This document shows positions 8,171-15,269 of a stretch of 35,575 nucleotides of DNA, piece after piece. The translations under genes were made by a program, and so were the position numbers. Positions within the stretch are counted from its first letter, which is position 1. Each line of letters starts with the position of its first letter. The notes beneath the pieces are model-generated. The model did not search any database. It worked only from the letters and a program-made list of their open reading frames with translations, and was not told where the DNA came from. The stretch comes from Spirochaetaceae bacterium. GTDB lineage: Bacteria; Spirochaetota; Spirochaetia; DSM-27196; Alkalispirochaetaceae. The stretch is from NCBI GenBank assembly GCA_007695175.1, contig REEH01000157.1, forward strand, positions 1 through 35,575. The letters run 5' to 3'.

Positions 8171-8623
8171 ATGGACGTAGCAGTCTGGGCTGTCATCGGC
8201 GGGGCTCTGCTCCTGGCGGAGTTTGCCATGCCCGAGCTGGTGGTGATCTTCTTTGGCCTGGGAGCGCTCCTCAATGCTTTTCTCCTGGCGCTTATCCCGG
8301 GACTGCGCGGCAATATCCCCCTGCAGATCGTTCTCTGGGGAGCTACCAGCGGGACGGCGCTGGCGCTGCTGCGGCGGTACGCGGCGCGATGGTTCCGGGG
8401 TGAGGGACCGGACACCCAACCGACCGGGGCGGGAGAGACGGCGCAGGTAGTGGAGGCGATAACCCCGGAAAAACCGGGAAGAATCCGCTATCGCGGCACA
8501 ACCTGGCAGGCAACGGCGGTGCGCGAGACGATCCCCGCGGGCCGCATCGTAACGATACTGGAGAAAGAGAACCTGACGTACCTGGTAACAGGGGAGAACC
8601 TCCTGGATAACAACCAGTCCTGA
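8171..8623 (+). CDS. NfeD family membrane protein
   Basis: A 150-residue protein with two or three N-terminal transmembrane segments (VAVWAVIGGALLLAEF, LVVIFFGLGALLNAFLLALI, and a third around IVLWGATSGTALALL). These are followed by a C-terminal OB-fold NfeD domain (GETAQVVEAI...GRIRYRGTTWQATAV...AGRIVTILEKENLTYLV). NfeD proteins pair with SPFH/stomatin proteins encoded next door, probably organising membrane microdomains and protein quality control. It is the short form without the ClpP-like protease domain. It precedes two SPFH genes, as expected. Expression probably begins at the leaderless promoter just upstream. Confidence 0.9.
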   Translation: MDVAVWAVIGGALLLAEFAMPELVVIFFGLGALLNAFLLALIPGLRGNIPLQIVLWGATSGTALALLRRYAARWFRGEGPDTQPTGAGETAQVVEAITPEKPGRIRYRGTTWQATAVRETIPAGRIVTILEKENLTYLVTGENLLDNNQS

Positions 8624-8679
8624 AAAGCGCGGCCCCACCGGAAGAACCTGGTGGAGAGCCATAAACGGGGAGAGTGCCC

Positions 8680-9702
8680 ATGTCCGTAATCGGAGCCTAT
8701 CTGAGTTCGATCATACTTCTGCTGCTGGTCTTCACGATCTTCTTCAAACTGATCCGGATCGTACCGGAACAGCAGGCCTGGGTGGTGGAACAGCTGGGCA
8801 AGTTTCGCCGCATCATCGGGCCGGGGCTGCACCTGGTGATCCCGCTGGTGCAGAAGGTGGCCTACAAGCAGATCCTCAAGGAAGAGGTTATCGACGTGCC
8901 GCCGCAGCTGTGCATCACCCGGGACAACGTGCAGGTGGCGGTGGACGGCATCCTCTATCTGCAGGTAGTGGATCCGGAAAAAGCGAGTTACGGCATAGAC
9001 AACTACCGCTTTGCCACGGCGCAACTTGCGCAGACCACGATGCGATCCGAGGTCGGCAAGATAGACCTGGACAACAGCTTCTCCGAACGGGACCGCATCA
9101 ACGATGCGATCGTACGCAGCGTGGACGAGGCGAGCGATCCCTGGGGGATCAAGGTGACACGCTACGAGATTCGCGATATCACCCCCTCCGAGACGGTCAT
9201 GGTGGCCATGGAGCAGCAGGTCCGGGCGGAACGGGAGAAGCGCGCGGAGATCCTGGCCAGTGAGGGTGTGCGGGAAGCGCGCATCAACAGCTCCAAGGGA
9301 GACCGGCAGCAGTCGATCAACCTGTCCCAGGGAGAGCGGCAGAAACGGATCAACGAGGCGGAGGGGCGCGCCAAAGCGACGGAAATCATCGCCGGTGCCA
9401 CGGCGGACAGCATAGCCCAGGTGGCGGAAGCTATCCGCCTCCCCGCGGGCCGGACCGCCGTATCGGCCCGGATCGCGCAGAACTTTCTCGGCACCCTGGG
9501 TGAAATCCTCCGGCAGAGCGACACTTCCGTCCTGCCGGCGGAACTGGCGCAGCTCTACGGAATTCTGGAGGCGGTCCGGGGCGGAGGCGCCGCCGCACCG
9601 GGCGGGGCAGCTGCGCCAGGCGGCGGTACGGGCGCGCCAGGCGGCGCGGGTACGTCGGGCGCCGCGTCGCGCCGCACAGCCACCACGGGAGGTGACGCAT
9701 GA
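8680..9702 (+). CDS. SPFH/band-7 (stomatin/Qmc-like) protein 1
   Basis: A 340-residue membrane-anchored SPFH protein. One transmembrane segment (about residues 4-26) precedes the band-7 domain, with IVPEQQAWVVEQLGKF, GPGLHLVIPLVQKVAYK, VPPQLCITRDNVQVAVDGILYLQV, AQTTMRSEVGKIDLD and RYEIRDITP. A charged coiled-coil rich in Glu/Arg/Gln follows, then a Gly/Ala/Pro tail (about 30 residues) encoded by GC-rich repeats. The start is ATG 8680, 7 bases after GGGGAGA; the GTG at 8674 abuts that site and is less likely. These proteins form large cage-like oligomers on the inner membrane with NfeD. The stop overlaps the next start by four bases (ATGA). Confidence 0.93.
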   Translation: MSVIGAYLSSIILLLLVFTIFFKLIRIVPEQQAWVVEQLGKFRRIIGPGLHLVIPLVQKVAYKQILKEEVIDVPPQLCITRDNVQVAVDGILYLQVVDPEKASYGIDNYRFATAQLAQTTMRSEVGKIDLDNSFSERDRINDAIVRSVDEASDPWGIKVTRYEIRDITPSETVMVAMEQQVRAEREKRAEILASEGVREARINSSKGDRQQSINLSQGERQKRINEAEGRAKATEIIAGATADSIAQVAEAIRLPAGRTAVSARIAQNFLGTLGEILRQSDTSVLPAELAQLYGILEAVRGGGAAAPGGAAAPGGGTGAPGGAGTSGAASRRTATTGGDA

Positions 9703-10622
9703 ACCCCTTTCTTCCACTTCAAATCGTTCTGAGTATTCTGGGAATCATCGTGGTAGTGGCGATCCTGCGCAGCGTCCGGATCGTACCGGCAAAAACGGTC
9801 CTGGTGGTGGAGCGGCTGGGCAAGTACGCCAAATCGCTCAACGCGGGCTTCCACGTGCTCGTGCCCTTTCTCGACCGCGTGGCGTACTCGCACAACCTGA
9901 AGGAACAGGCCGTGGACGTTCCCACCCAGCCCTGTTTCACCTGGGACAACGTCAAGGTTGACGTGGACGGGGTGCTGTACTACCGCGTGGTCGATCCCAG
10001 GAAAGCGAGCTACGGCATTACGGACTACGAGTACGCCACGATTCAGCTCGCCCAGACGACGATGCGCTCCGTTATCGGCAAGCTGGAACTGGACAAGACC
10101 TTTGAGGAACGGGACACCATCAACGCGGCGATCGTGCGCGACGTGGACGCGGCCGGCGCGGAGTGGGGCGTTCAGGTAACGCGTTACGAGATCCAGAACA
10201 TCAACGTCCCCGCGGAGATTCTGCAGGCCATGGAAGCACAGCTCCGGGCGGAGCGGGAAAAACGAGCCCAGATCGCCCGGTCCCTGGGCGAGATGGAATC
10301 CAAGATCAACTACTCCGTGGGCGAGATGGAGGAATCGGTGAACCGCTCCGAGGGAGAAAAGGAGAAGTGGATCAACGAGGCGGAAGGCAAGGCCTCGGAG
10401 ATCCGCGCCCTGGCAACCGCCACGGCCACCTCCCTGCGCCTCGTGGCGGAAGCGCTCGATGTGGATGGCGGAGAGGATGCGCTTTCCCTTCAACTGGCGG
10501 AGCAGTACGTGGGAGAACTGCGGGAACTCGCCCGGAAGGGCACCCGGGTCGTTCTGCCCCTGGACCTGCACGACGTCAACGGTGTGATCGATTCGGTGCG
10601 GAGGCTGCTGGGCCGGAAGTAA
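9699..10622 (+). CDS. SPFH/band-7 (stomatin/Qmc-like) protein 2
   Basis: A 307-residue paralogue of the preceding protein with the same plan: N-terminal transmembrane segment (LQIVLSILGIIVVVAIL), IVPAKTVLVVERLGKYAKSL, FHVLVPFLDRVAYSHNLKEQ, DNVKVDVDGVLYYRVVDP, TTMRSVIGKLELDKTF and RYEIQNINVP, then an acidic/basic coiled coil. It lacks the Gly/Ala/Pro tail of SPFH 1. It starts at ATG 9699 with GGGAGG about 7 bases upstream and overlaps SPFH 1 by four bases. The two proteins are probably made in fixed ratio and may form a mixed cage (as HflK/HflC do), although both resemble stomatin/Qmc more than HflK/C. The gene ends just before a GC-rich repeat and hairpin. Confidence 0.93.
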   Translation: MNPFLPLQIVLSILGIIVVVAILRSVRIVPAKTVLVVERLGKYAKSLNAGFHVLVPFLDRVAYSHNLKEQAVDVPTQPCFTWDNVKVDVDGVLYYRVVDPRKASYGITDYEYATIQLAQTTMRSVIGKLELDKTFEERDTINAAIVRDVDAAGAEWGVQVTRYEIQNINVPAEILQAMEAQLRAEREKRAQIARSLGEMESKINYSVGEMEESVNRSEGEKEKWINEAEGKASEIRALATATATSLRLVAEALDVDGGEDALSLQLAEQYVGELRELARKGTRVVLPLDLHDVNGVIDSVRRLLGRK

Positions 10623-10631
10623 GACACCGCC

Positions 10632-10691
10632 GGGCGAGCGGGCGGCGGGCGAGCGGGCGGCGGCCGGGCGGCGGGCGGGCGAGCGCCCGCC
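10632..10691. repeat. 15-bp GC-only tandem repeat
   Basis: Four units with a 15-bp period. The first two (10632-10646, 10647-10661) are identical, GGGCGAGCGGGCGGC. The third (10662-10676) is degenerate. The fourth (10677-10691) keeps GGGCGAGCG and then turns into the complement CCCGCC. The array lies between convergent genes. Confidence 0.85.
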
Positions 10692-10695
10692 GCTC
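10666..10695. terminator. GC hairpin at convergent gene ends
   Basis: GCGGCGGGCG (10668-10677) pairs perfectly with CGCCCGCCGC (10684-10693) around a 6-base loop, extendable by a G-T and a G-C pair. No U-tract follows, so it would act as a pause, Rho-assisted or RNA-stability element rather than a textbook terminator. Confidence 0.45.
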
Positions 10696-10710
10696 TCCCG
10701 CCGATTACCT

Positions 10711-11646
10711 CTACTGCTCAAAGCGACTCTGGACCGAGAACCCGACGGGTCCTGTCTCTCCCGTCAGCGTATCAACCCACACCTGCGGCACGACCCAGAC
10801 ACTGAGAGCCGGATCGGTACCGGCACGCTGCCGGAGCGCCTCGTATTCCTCGAGCTGCTCCGGGGTGAACGACCAGGGTGGCCCCCTCAGGATGGAGGGC
10901 GCCGGCTCCTCCCGTATTCCCGGCGTTTCCTCCCAGGAACGGCCGGGAGGCACCGGGATCACCCGTACGTACCGGTCTTCCCGCACCGCGTCGTGGAGCG
11001 ACCATGTGTAGCCTCCAAACAGAAATCGCCCCGTCCGGGCGTCGGTCAGTCCGATGATCTCCGGGCTGCCCGGCCCCGTTCCCGCGGAGGTGATAAGGAC
11101 CTCGCTCTCCTGAAGGAAGGTGACCATGCGCGACTCCCGGGAATACCGGGTGACGATCGTCTCCCGGCCGGTCTCGAGATCAAGGTAGAAAACCGGAACG
11201 GACTCCTCTCCGACGGCGGGATCGCGATACAGGATGACCCGCGGGTAAACGCGGCTGACAAAGCTCTCCACCGGTACGGAAGAGTCCGGGAGGGAATCCA
11301 GCGCCGCCAGGGGTACCCAACCGAATTGCTGTTCTCCGGTGCTCGCCCGGGCACCGGAAAGGTGGACCAGCGCCCATTCCGGTTGCCTGTACGCCTGGCC
11401 GCTCGCCACGACGGGCACGACCACGACGTGCTGCATACCCTGGAGTTCCCCCAGGGGAACCGCATCCATGTCGGGCACCGCTCTGACCGGAATCGGGCCG
11501 GGACCGGTCCGGGTGAGGGTACCCATGACCGAGGAGAGGGTGGGATCGCCACCATCCTCCGCGGCCAGTACCGCCACCCCCGCCAACGCCGCGCAGAAGC
11601 ACCACAGCAATACCGCGGGGCGTCTCGTTTTTTTGTACTGTTCCAT
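10711..11646 (-). CDS. Exported protein with SH3-like domain, function unknown
   Basis: A 311-residue protein with a basic N-terminus and hydrophobic signal segment (VLLWCFCAALAGVAVLAA). Residues about 40-120 resemble a bacterial SH3-type module (PIPVRAVPDMDAVPLGEL ... GEQQFGWVPLAALDSLP). The middle part (VFYLDLETGRETIVTRYSRES..., EIIGLTDARTGRFLFGGYTW) may be beta-rich. I recognise no catalytic motif. The Cys residues in the signal lie within the hydrophobic core, not in a convincing lipobox, although C16 or C18 could be tested. ATG 11646 lacks a Shine-Dalgarno. A -10-like TAGTAT ends 6 bases upstream, suggesting a leaderless mRNA. The gene is alone in its transcription unit. Confidence 0.7.
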   Translation of the reverse strand: MEQYKKTRRPAVLLWCFCAALAGVAVLAAEDGGDPTLSSVMGTLTRTGPGPIPVRAVPDMDAVPLGELQGMQHVVVVPVVASGQAYRQPEWALVHLSGARASTGEQQFGWVPLAALDSLPDSSVPVESFVSRVYPRVILYRDPAVGEESVPVFYLDLETGRETIVTRYSRESRMVTFLQESEVLITSAGTGPGSPEIIGLTDARTGRFLFGGYTWSLHDAVREDRYVRVIPVPPGRSWEETPGIREEPAPSILRGPPWSFTPEQLEEYEALRQRAGTDPALSVWVVPQVWVDTLTGETGPVGFSVQSRFEQ

Positions 11647-11652
11647 ACTTGT

Positions 11653-11658
11653 ATACTA
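11653..11658 (-). promoter_or_regulatory. -10 element directly before the SH3-like gene
   Basis: TAGTAT on the minus strand lies 6 bases before ATG 11646. No convincing -35 was found. This is one of several starts in the window with this geometry. Confidence 0.45.
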
Positions 11659-11750
11659 GGGGCTCCAGGACCACCGCGCTTGGCTCCGGGAGTTATCGTG
11701 CGTGAATTATGCCCGGAACACGTTTTTTTCCCCGCGGACCATAAAAAAAA

Positions 11751-11779
11751 TTGACACCGCTATAACATATCGCTATTGT
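11751..11779 (+). promoter_or_regulatory. Promoter of the DUF1576 gene
   Basis: A consensus TTGACA (11751-11756), a 17-base spacer and TATTGT (11774-11779), preceded by an A-tract (11743-11750). Transcription would begin near 11786. GGAGG (11799-11803) then sits 6 bases before CTG 11810. The promoter lies inside the longer ATG-initiated open frame (from 11702), which argues against that start. Confidence 0.7.
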
Positions 11780-11809
11780 CGGGCATCCCCCTTTTTCCGG
11801 AGGCCCGTT

Positions 11810-13156
11810 CTGACAACCCAGGAGAAGAAGCTCTATCACCTGACGTGGGCGATTCTTGTCGCTATCGCCCTGGCGGGCTTTCTGTCGCAGGGAGTGACGC
11901 AGACGCTGCGAGGCGTGTGGGCGCTCCAGCTGCACGCGGCGCGACTCATCAATGACTACACCAGCGTTGCCGGTGCGGGGGCCACTCTGGTTAACGCCGT
12001 GCTGGTAGCTGCAATCGGTCTCGGCCTGGTGGGTCTCACGGGCACCCGTGTCTCCGGTCCGACCATCTCCGCCGTGTACACGATGTTCGGATTCGGGCTC
12101 TTCGGGAAGACCCCGATCAACTCCCTGCCGATTATCCTGGGGGTCTTTATCGCGGCGCGGCTCGCGGGCAAGAAGTTCAACGAATACATCCTGATCGCGC
12201 TTTTCGGCACGGCCCTGGCACCGATCGTTTCCATGGTGGCGGTGGAACTGATTCCGGCCGGCGCTCTTTCCTGGACGGGAGCGGTAGTGACGGGAATCGT
12301 CGTGGGGATGATCCTTCCCCCCACGGCAATCGTGATGCTGCGCTTTCACCAGGGGTACAATCTGTACAACATCGGCCTGACCAGTGGATTTCTGGGCCTA
12401 TTCGCGGCGTCCCTGGTGGCAGCCGGGGGCGTCACCCTTCCGGCGGACATGATCTGGAACGTGGACCCGCCCCTCCTGCTGCAACTCCTCATACCGGTGC
12501 TTTCAGTGGTGCTGCTCGGGGCGGGCCTCTTCGGCACGGGGCTGTCGGAGGCGGAGGTGGAGCAGCGCGAACCGGGGCGCGTGGTGCAGGAGGGGCGAGC
12601 GGCGCAGGAGGCGCGCGCGGTGCAGCCGCTGCGTGATTTTCTGCGGATCAACCGCCTTTCCGGGCGGTTGCCCTCGGACTTTATGGAGATGGTCTCCATG
12701 CGGGGTACCCTGGTGAATATGGGAGTCCTCGGGCTGGGCAGCTGGTTGTACGTCCTGGCGGTGGGGGCGCCCCTGAATGGACCGGTGCTCGGTGGAATCC
12801 TGACTATCGTCGGCTTCGGCGGGTTCGGCAAGCACCCGGCAAACTGCCTGCCCGTGATGGCGGGAATCCTGGCGGCGACGCTGCTCTTCGGTCTCTCTCT
12901 CACCGCTCCCGGGGCGATCCTGGCGATTCTTTTCGGCACCACCCTGGCGCCCCTGGCGGGTGATTTCGGTGTTCTCGTGGGATTTGTCGCCGGATTTCTT
13001 CACCTCGTGATGGTAAGCCGCTCCGGAGGGTGGCATTCGGGTATCTCGCTGTACAATAATGGGTTTGCCGGTGGTCTCACGGCGACACTGCTCGCGGCCT
13101 TCATGGAGTGGTACCAGACAGGCCGGGACACGGCGAAAGCGGCGGAGGAACGATGA
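11810..13156 (+). CDS. DUF1576 family integral membrane protein, probable CTG start
   Basis: About 448 residues with ten or more hydrophobic segments. An internal duplication shows the family hallmark twice: SGPTISAVYTMFGFGLFGKTPIN in the first half and NGPVLGGILTIVGFGGFGKHPAN in the second. Both are followed by LP-x-(I/M)-x-G membrane segments and by paired FGT(A/T)LAP motifs. The function of this family is unknown; the repeat architecture suggests a transporter or channel. A cytoplasmic linker contains a hexapeptide repeat (RVVQEG/RAAQEA/RAVQPL). The in-frame ATG at 11702 would add a basic leader encoded across a strong promoter. CTG 11810, with GGAGG at ideal spacing, is therefore the better start; no ATG, GTG or TTG fits nearby. 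The stop overlaps the next gene (ATGA). Confidence 0.8.
   Translation: MTTQEKKLYHLTWAILVAIALAGFLSQGVTQTLRGVWALQLHAARLINDYTSVAGAGATLVNAVLVAAIGLGLVGLTGTRVSGPTISAVYTMFGFGLFGKTPINSLPIILGVFIAARLAGKKFNEYILIALFGTALAPIVSMVAVELIPAGALSWTGAVVTGIVVGMILPPTAIVMLRFHQGYNLYNIGLTSGFLGLFAASLVAAGGVTLPADMIWNVDPPLLLQLLIPVLSVVLLGAGLFGTGLSEAEVEQREPGRVVQEGRAAQEARAVQPLRDFLRINRLSGRLPSDFMEMVSMRGTLVNMGVLGLGSWLYVLAVGAPLNGPVLGGILTIVGFGGFGKHPANCLPVMAGILAATLLFGLSLTAPGAILAILFGTTLAPLAGDFGVLVGFVAGFLHLVMVSRSGGWHSGISLYNNGFAGGLTATLLAAFMEWYQTGRDTAKAAEER
12578..12631 (+). repeat. 18-bp in-frame repeat within the DUF1576 gene
   Basis: Three 18-bp units (12578-12595, 12596-12613, 12614-12631) encode RVVQEG, RAAQEA and RAVQPL in a predicted cytoplasmic linker. 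The pattern resembles the 15-bp arrays elsewhere in the window. Confidence 0.65.
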
Positions 13157-13539
13157 AACAGAGAAACGAGCTGATACTGCACCTGATCGGCGAGGTGGGA
13201 CACTACATCCTGGAAGGCGATCCACAGCGTATGTCCATCAATCTGCATCTCGAGCAGGACGGTTTTCACCTGACCATTCTGGATGATATCGAACGCAGCG
13301 ATGAGGAAATCGGGGCGATGGAAGCCTCCCTCCACCACACGGAACGACCGGAGCTGGCCGGTTACTACGGATCCATGGCCGGACTTGAAATGGTGGGCCA
13401 TGCCCGGCTCAATCTGGTGGGATGGCAGATTCACCACGGTGACGTGCAGCGGGTCGAGGGGGGAACCAGGATCGATCTGGTTCTGGGCGCGGAAGGATTC
13501 GATCACGCCGGGTCCGCCTTTCCCGGCGCCGGCTGCTGA
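13153..13539 (+). CDS. Small protein co-encoded with DUF1576 protein, function unknown
   Basis: A 128-residue soluble acidic protein starting at ATG 13153 (AGGAA just upstream), overlapping the DUF1576 stop as ATGA. This implies translational coupling and a possible functional partnership. It begins MKQRNELILHLIGEVGHYILEGDPQRMSIN and contains LDDIERSDEEIGAMEASLH and GTRIDLVLGAEGFDHAGSAF. An alternating alpha/beta pattern is possible, but no family is recognised. There are no membrane segments and no signal peptide. The upstream in-frame start at 13108 would overlap the membrane protein by about 50 bases and has no ribosome site. Confidence 0.75.
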   Translation: MKQRNELILHLIGEVGHYILEGDPQRMSINLHLEQDGFHLTILDDIERSDEEIGAMEASLHHTERPELAGYYGSMAGLEMVGHARLNLVGWQIHHGDVQRVEGGTRIDLVLGAEGFDHAGSAFPGAGC

Positions 13540-13557
13540 GAGCCCGGAGGCGTACCT

Positions 13558-13630
13558 GCGGGAGGCGCACTCGCGGGAGGCGCAACCACTTGGGGCGAGC
13601 CCACCGGAGGCACGCTCACGGGAGGCGCGC
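13558..13630. repeat. Degenerate 15-bp repeat array
   Basis: GCGGGAGGCGCA occurs at 13558-13569 and again at 13573-13584 (15-bp period). Degenerate copies start near 13604 and 13619, also 15 apart. The array lies between the stop of the small DUF1576 partner and a terminator. Both strands are open across it and would encode pentapeptide-like repeats (REAHS REAQP on plus), but neither frame has other support as a gene. Confidence 0.7.
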
Positions 13631-13646
13631 CCACGGCGGGCATACC

Positions 13647-13693
13647 AAAAAAAACCCGGGAGGATCGCGCGTGCGACCCGGCCCGGGTTTTTC
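13647..13693. terminator. Bidirectional intrinsic terminator
   Basis: AAAAACCCGGG (13650-13660) pairs with CCCGGGTTTTT (13682-13692) around a 21-base loop that can itself fold. The A-run on the left and T-run on the right give a U-tract in either direction. It serves the DUF1576 unit (plus) and the symporter gene (minus). Confidence 0.9.
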
Positions 13694-13750
13694 TTTGCCT
13701 GAACGGAGGAGAGGCCGATCACCAGGACCGGCTCCTCTCCGGGCGGGTGA

Positions 13751-15106
13751 CTACTCCTTTGACTCGGGAGAATCCATGTAGGCGTTCTTCTCCTTGACCA
13801 TTACGCCGGCCAGAACGAGCAGCGCGATCAGGTTGGGCGCCGCCATCAGACCGTTCATCGTGTCCGCCAGGTCCCAGACAAACTCGAGACCACCAACGGC
13901 ACCGATTACGAGGAAGATCAGGAAGAGAATGCGGTAGGGTGTGACGACCTTCTTGCCGAAGATGTACTCCCAGCTCTTCTCACCGTAGAAAGACCAGGTA
14001 AGCATTGTGGTGTAGGAGAAGAGTACCAGACCGATCAGTACGATCGCTCCACCCGGGCCGGGAAGACCCTTGGTAAAGGCGGCGGAAGCGAGAACGGCAC
14101 CGGTGTCTCCCGTCTCGAGGACGCCGGTCACCAGGATAACGAGAGCGGTCATCGTACATACGATGATCGTGTCGATAAACACTTCCATGATACCCCACAT
14201 ACCCTGACGGGTGGGGGAGTTCTTGGCCTGAGCGTGGACGATCGACGCGGCACCAAGACCGGCCTCGTTGGAGAAGATACCCCGGGCGATACCAAAACGG
14301 ATCGAGGCGGCGACGGCGGAACCGGCAAAACCACCGGTGGCGGCGATGGGGTTGAAGGCGTAGTAGAAAATCTGACCAAAAGCGCTGCCCACCATGCCGA
14401 TGTTCATGAAGATGACCACCAGAGAACCGATGATGTAGACGATCGCCATAAAGGGAACGATCTTCTCAGCGGTCTGGCCGATGCGCTTGATACCACCGAG
14501 GATGACGAGACCCACCAGGATCAACGCGCCGATACCGGTCACTACCGGAGGAACGCCGAACTGACCGAGCGATGCAGCCATCGTGTTGGCCTGTACCATG
14601 TTTCCGATACCGAGTGCGGCAAGACCGGCCAGAAGGGCGTACACCACCGCGAGCCATTTCCAGCCCGGGCCGAGTCCCTTCTCGATGTAAAACATTACAC
14701 CACCGTTTACCTCACCGTCGGGCTCGATGTTGCGGTATTTCACACCAAGGGATGCCTCACCAAACTTGGTGGCCATACCCACGAGAGCGGACATCCACAT
14801 CCAGAAGACGGCACCGGGACCACCGAGGGCGATGGCCGTACTCACACCGGCGATGTTACCAACGCCGATTGTTGCCGCCATGGCGGAACTTACCGCCTGG
14901 AAGGAGGAAATCGCGCCGCCTTCCTTCTCTTCCGCCTTCTTGAACATGCGGCCAAAGCTCTGCTTCCAGCTCAGACCGAACTTCAAGAATTGGAAGAATC
15001 CCATGCGTATCGTCAGATAGAGACCCGTACCCATGAGGAGAACCATGAAGGGAGGACCCCAGACGATACCATTGAGCCAACTGTTGAAAGCCAAAATCGG
15101 ATTCAC
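13751..15106 (-). CDS. Sodium:alanine (AGCS) amino-acid symporter
   Basis: A 451-residue integral membrane protein of the alanine/glycine:cation symporter family, importing alanine or glycine with sodium. The signature ATIGVGNIAGVSTAIALGGPGAVFWMW is followed by KFGEASLGVKYR, FSNEAGLGAASIVHAQAK and a C-terminal ...FSYTTMLTWSFYGEKSWEYIFG, all standard for the family. The open frame extends upstream to 15319, but the added residues are unlike a transporter and cover the promoter. GTG 15106 with AGGGGG upstream gives the usual N-terminus (VNPILAFNSWLNGIVWGPP). It is monocistronic between its own promoter and the bidirectional terminator. The coding sequence is rich in CCG/ACC-type codons, with no sign of foreign origin. 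Confidence 0.93.
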   Translation of the reverse strand: MNPILAFNSWLNGIVWGPPFMVLLMGTGLYLTIRMGFFQFLKFGLSWKQSFGRMFKKAEEKEGGAISSFQAVSSAMAATIGVGNIAGVSTAIALGGPGAVFWMWMSALVGMATKFGEASLGVKYRNIEPDGEVNGGVMFYIEKGLGPGWKWLAVVYALLAGLAALGIGNMVQANTMAASLGQFGVPPVVTGIGALILVGLVILGGIKRIGQTAEKIVPFMAIVYIIGSLVVIFMNIGMVGSAFGQIFYYAFNPIAATGGFAGSAVAASIRFGIARGIFSNEAGLGAASIVHAQAKNSPTRQGMWGIMEVFIDTIIVCTMTALVILVTGVLETGDTGAVLASAAFTKGLPGPGGAIVLIGLVLFSYTTMLTWSFYGEKSWEYIFGKKVVTPYRILFLIFLVIGAVGGLEFVWDLADTMNGLMAAPNLIALLVLAGVMVKEKNAYMDSPESKE

Positions 15107-15137
15107 TTTGCACCCCCTAAAACTTGATAATAACAGA

Positions 15138-15166
15138 ACACTAAGCCTCTTATCGCAATCCGTCAA
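15138..15166 (-). promoter_or_regulatory. Promoter of the AGCS symporter gene
   Basis: On the minus strand TTGACG (15161-15166), a 17-base spacer and TAGTGT (15138-15143) give a leader of about 25 bases carrying AGGGGG before GTG 15106. Confidence 0.65.
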
Positions 15167-15251
15167 TATTTTTCTACAAAAACGCCATATAGCGGTAATT
15201 AAATATCGAAACGCTCGCACGTACCACAGATATACATCTCCCGTTTCGGCG

Positions 15252-15260
15252 TGATACTGT
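15252..15260 (+). promoter_or_regulatory. Extended -10 of the pyrophosphatase gene, near-leaderless
   Basis: TGATACTGT (15252-15260) is an extended -10 ending 9 bases before ATG 15270, predicting a leader of about 2 bases. No clear -35 or Shine-Dalgarno. Confidence 0.45.
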
Positions 15261-15269
15261 GGCAATCCC

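Noticed and set aside
8488-10721. Two long minus-strand frames opposite the SPFH genes
   Set aside because: Antisense shadows of two unmistakable SPFH proteins.
13558-13630. Possible small CRISPR array
   Set aside because: The period is only 15 bp with no spacers of regular length, the units are degenerate, and there are no cas genes.
13000-13722. Minus-strand frame with pentapeptide-like repeats (CASRE, CASRR)
   Set aside because: It overlaps the terminator and two coding ends. The repeat comes from the 15-bp DNA array, which is open on both strands; no ribosome site or homology.
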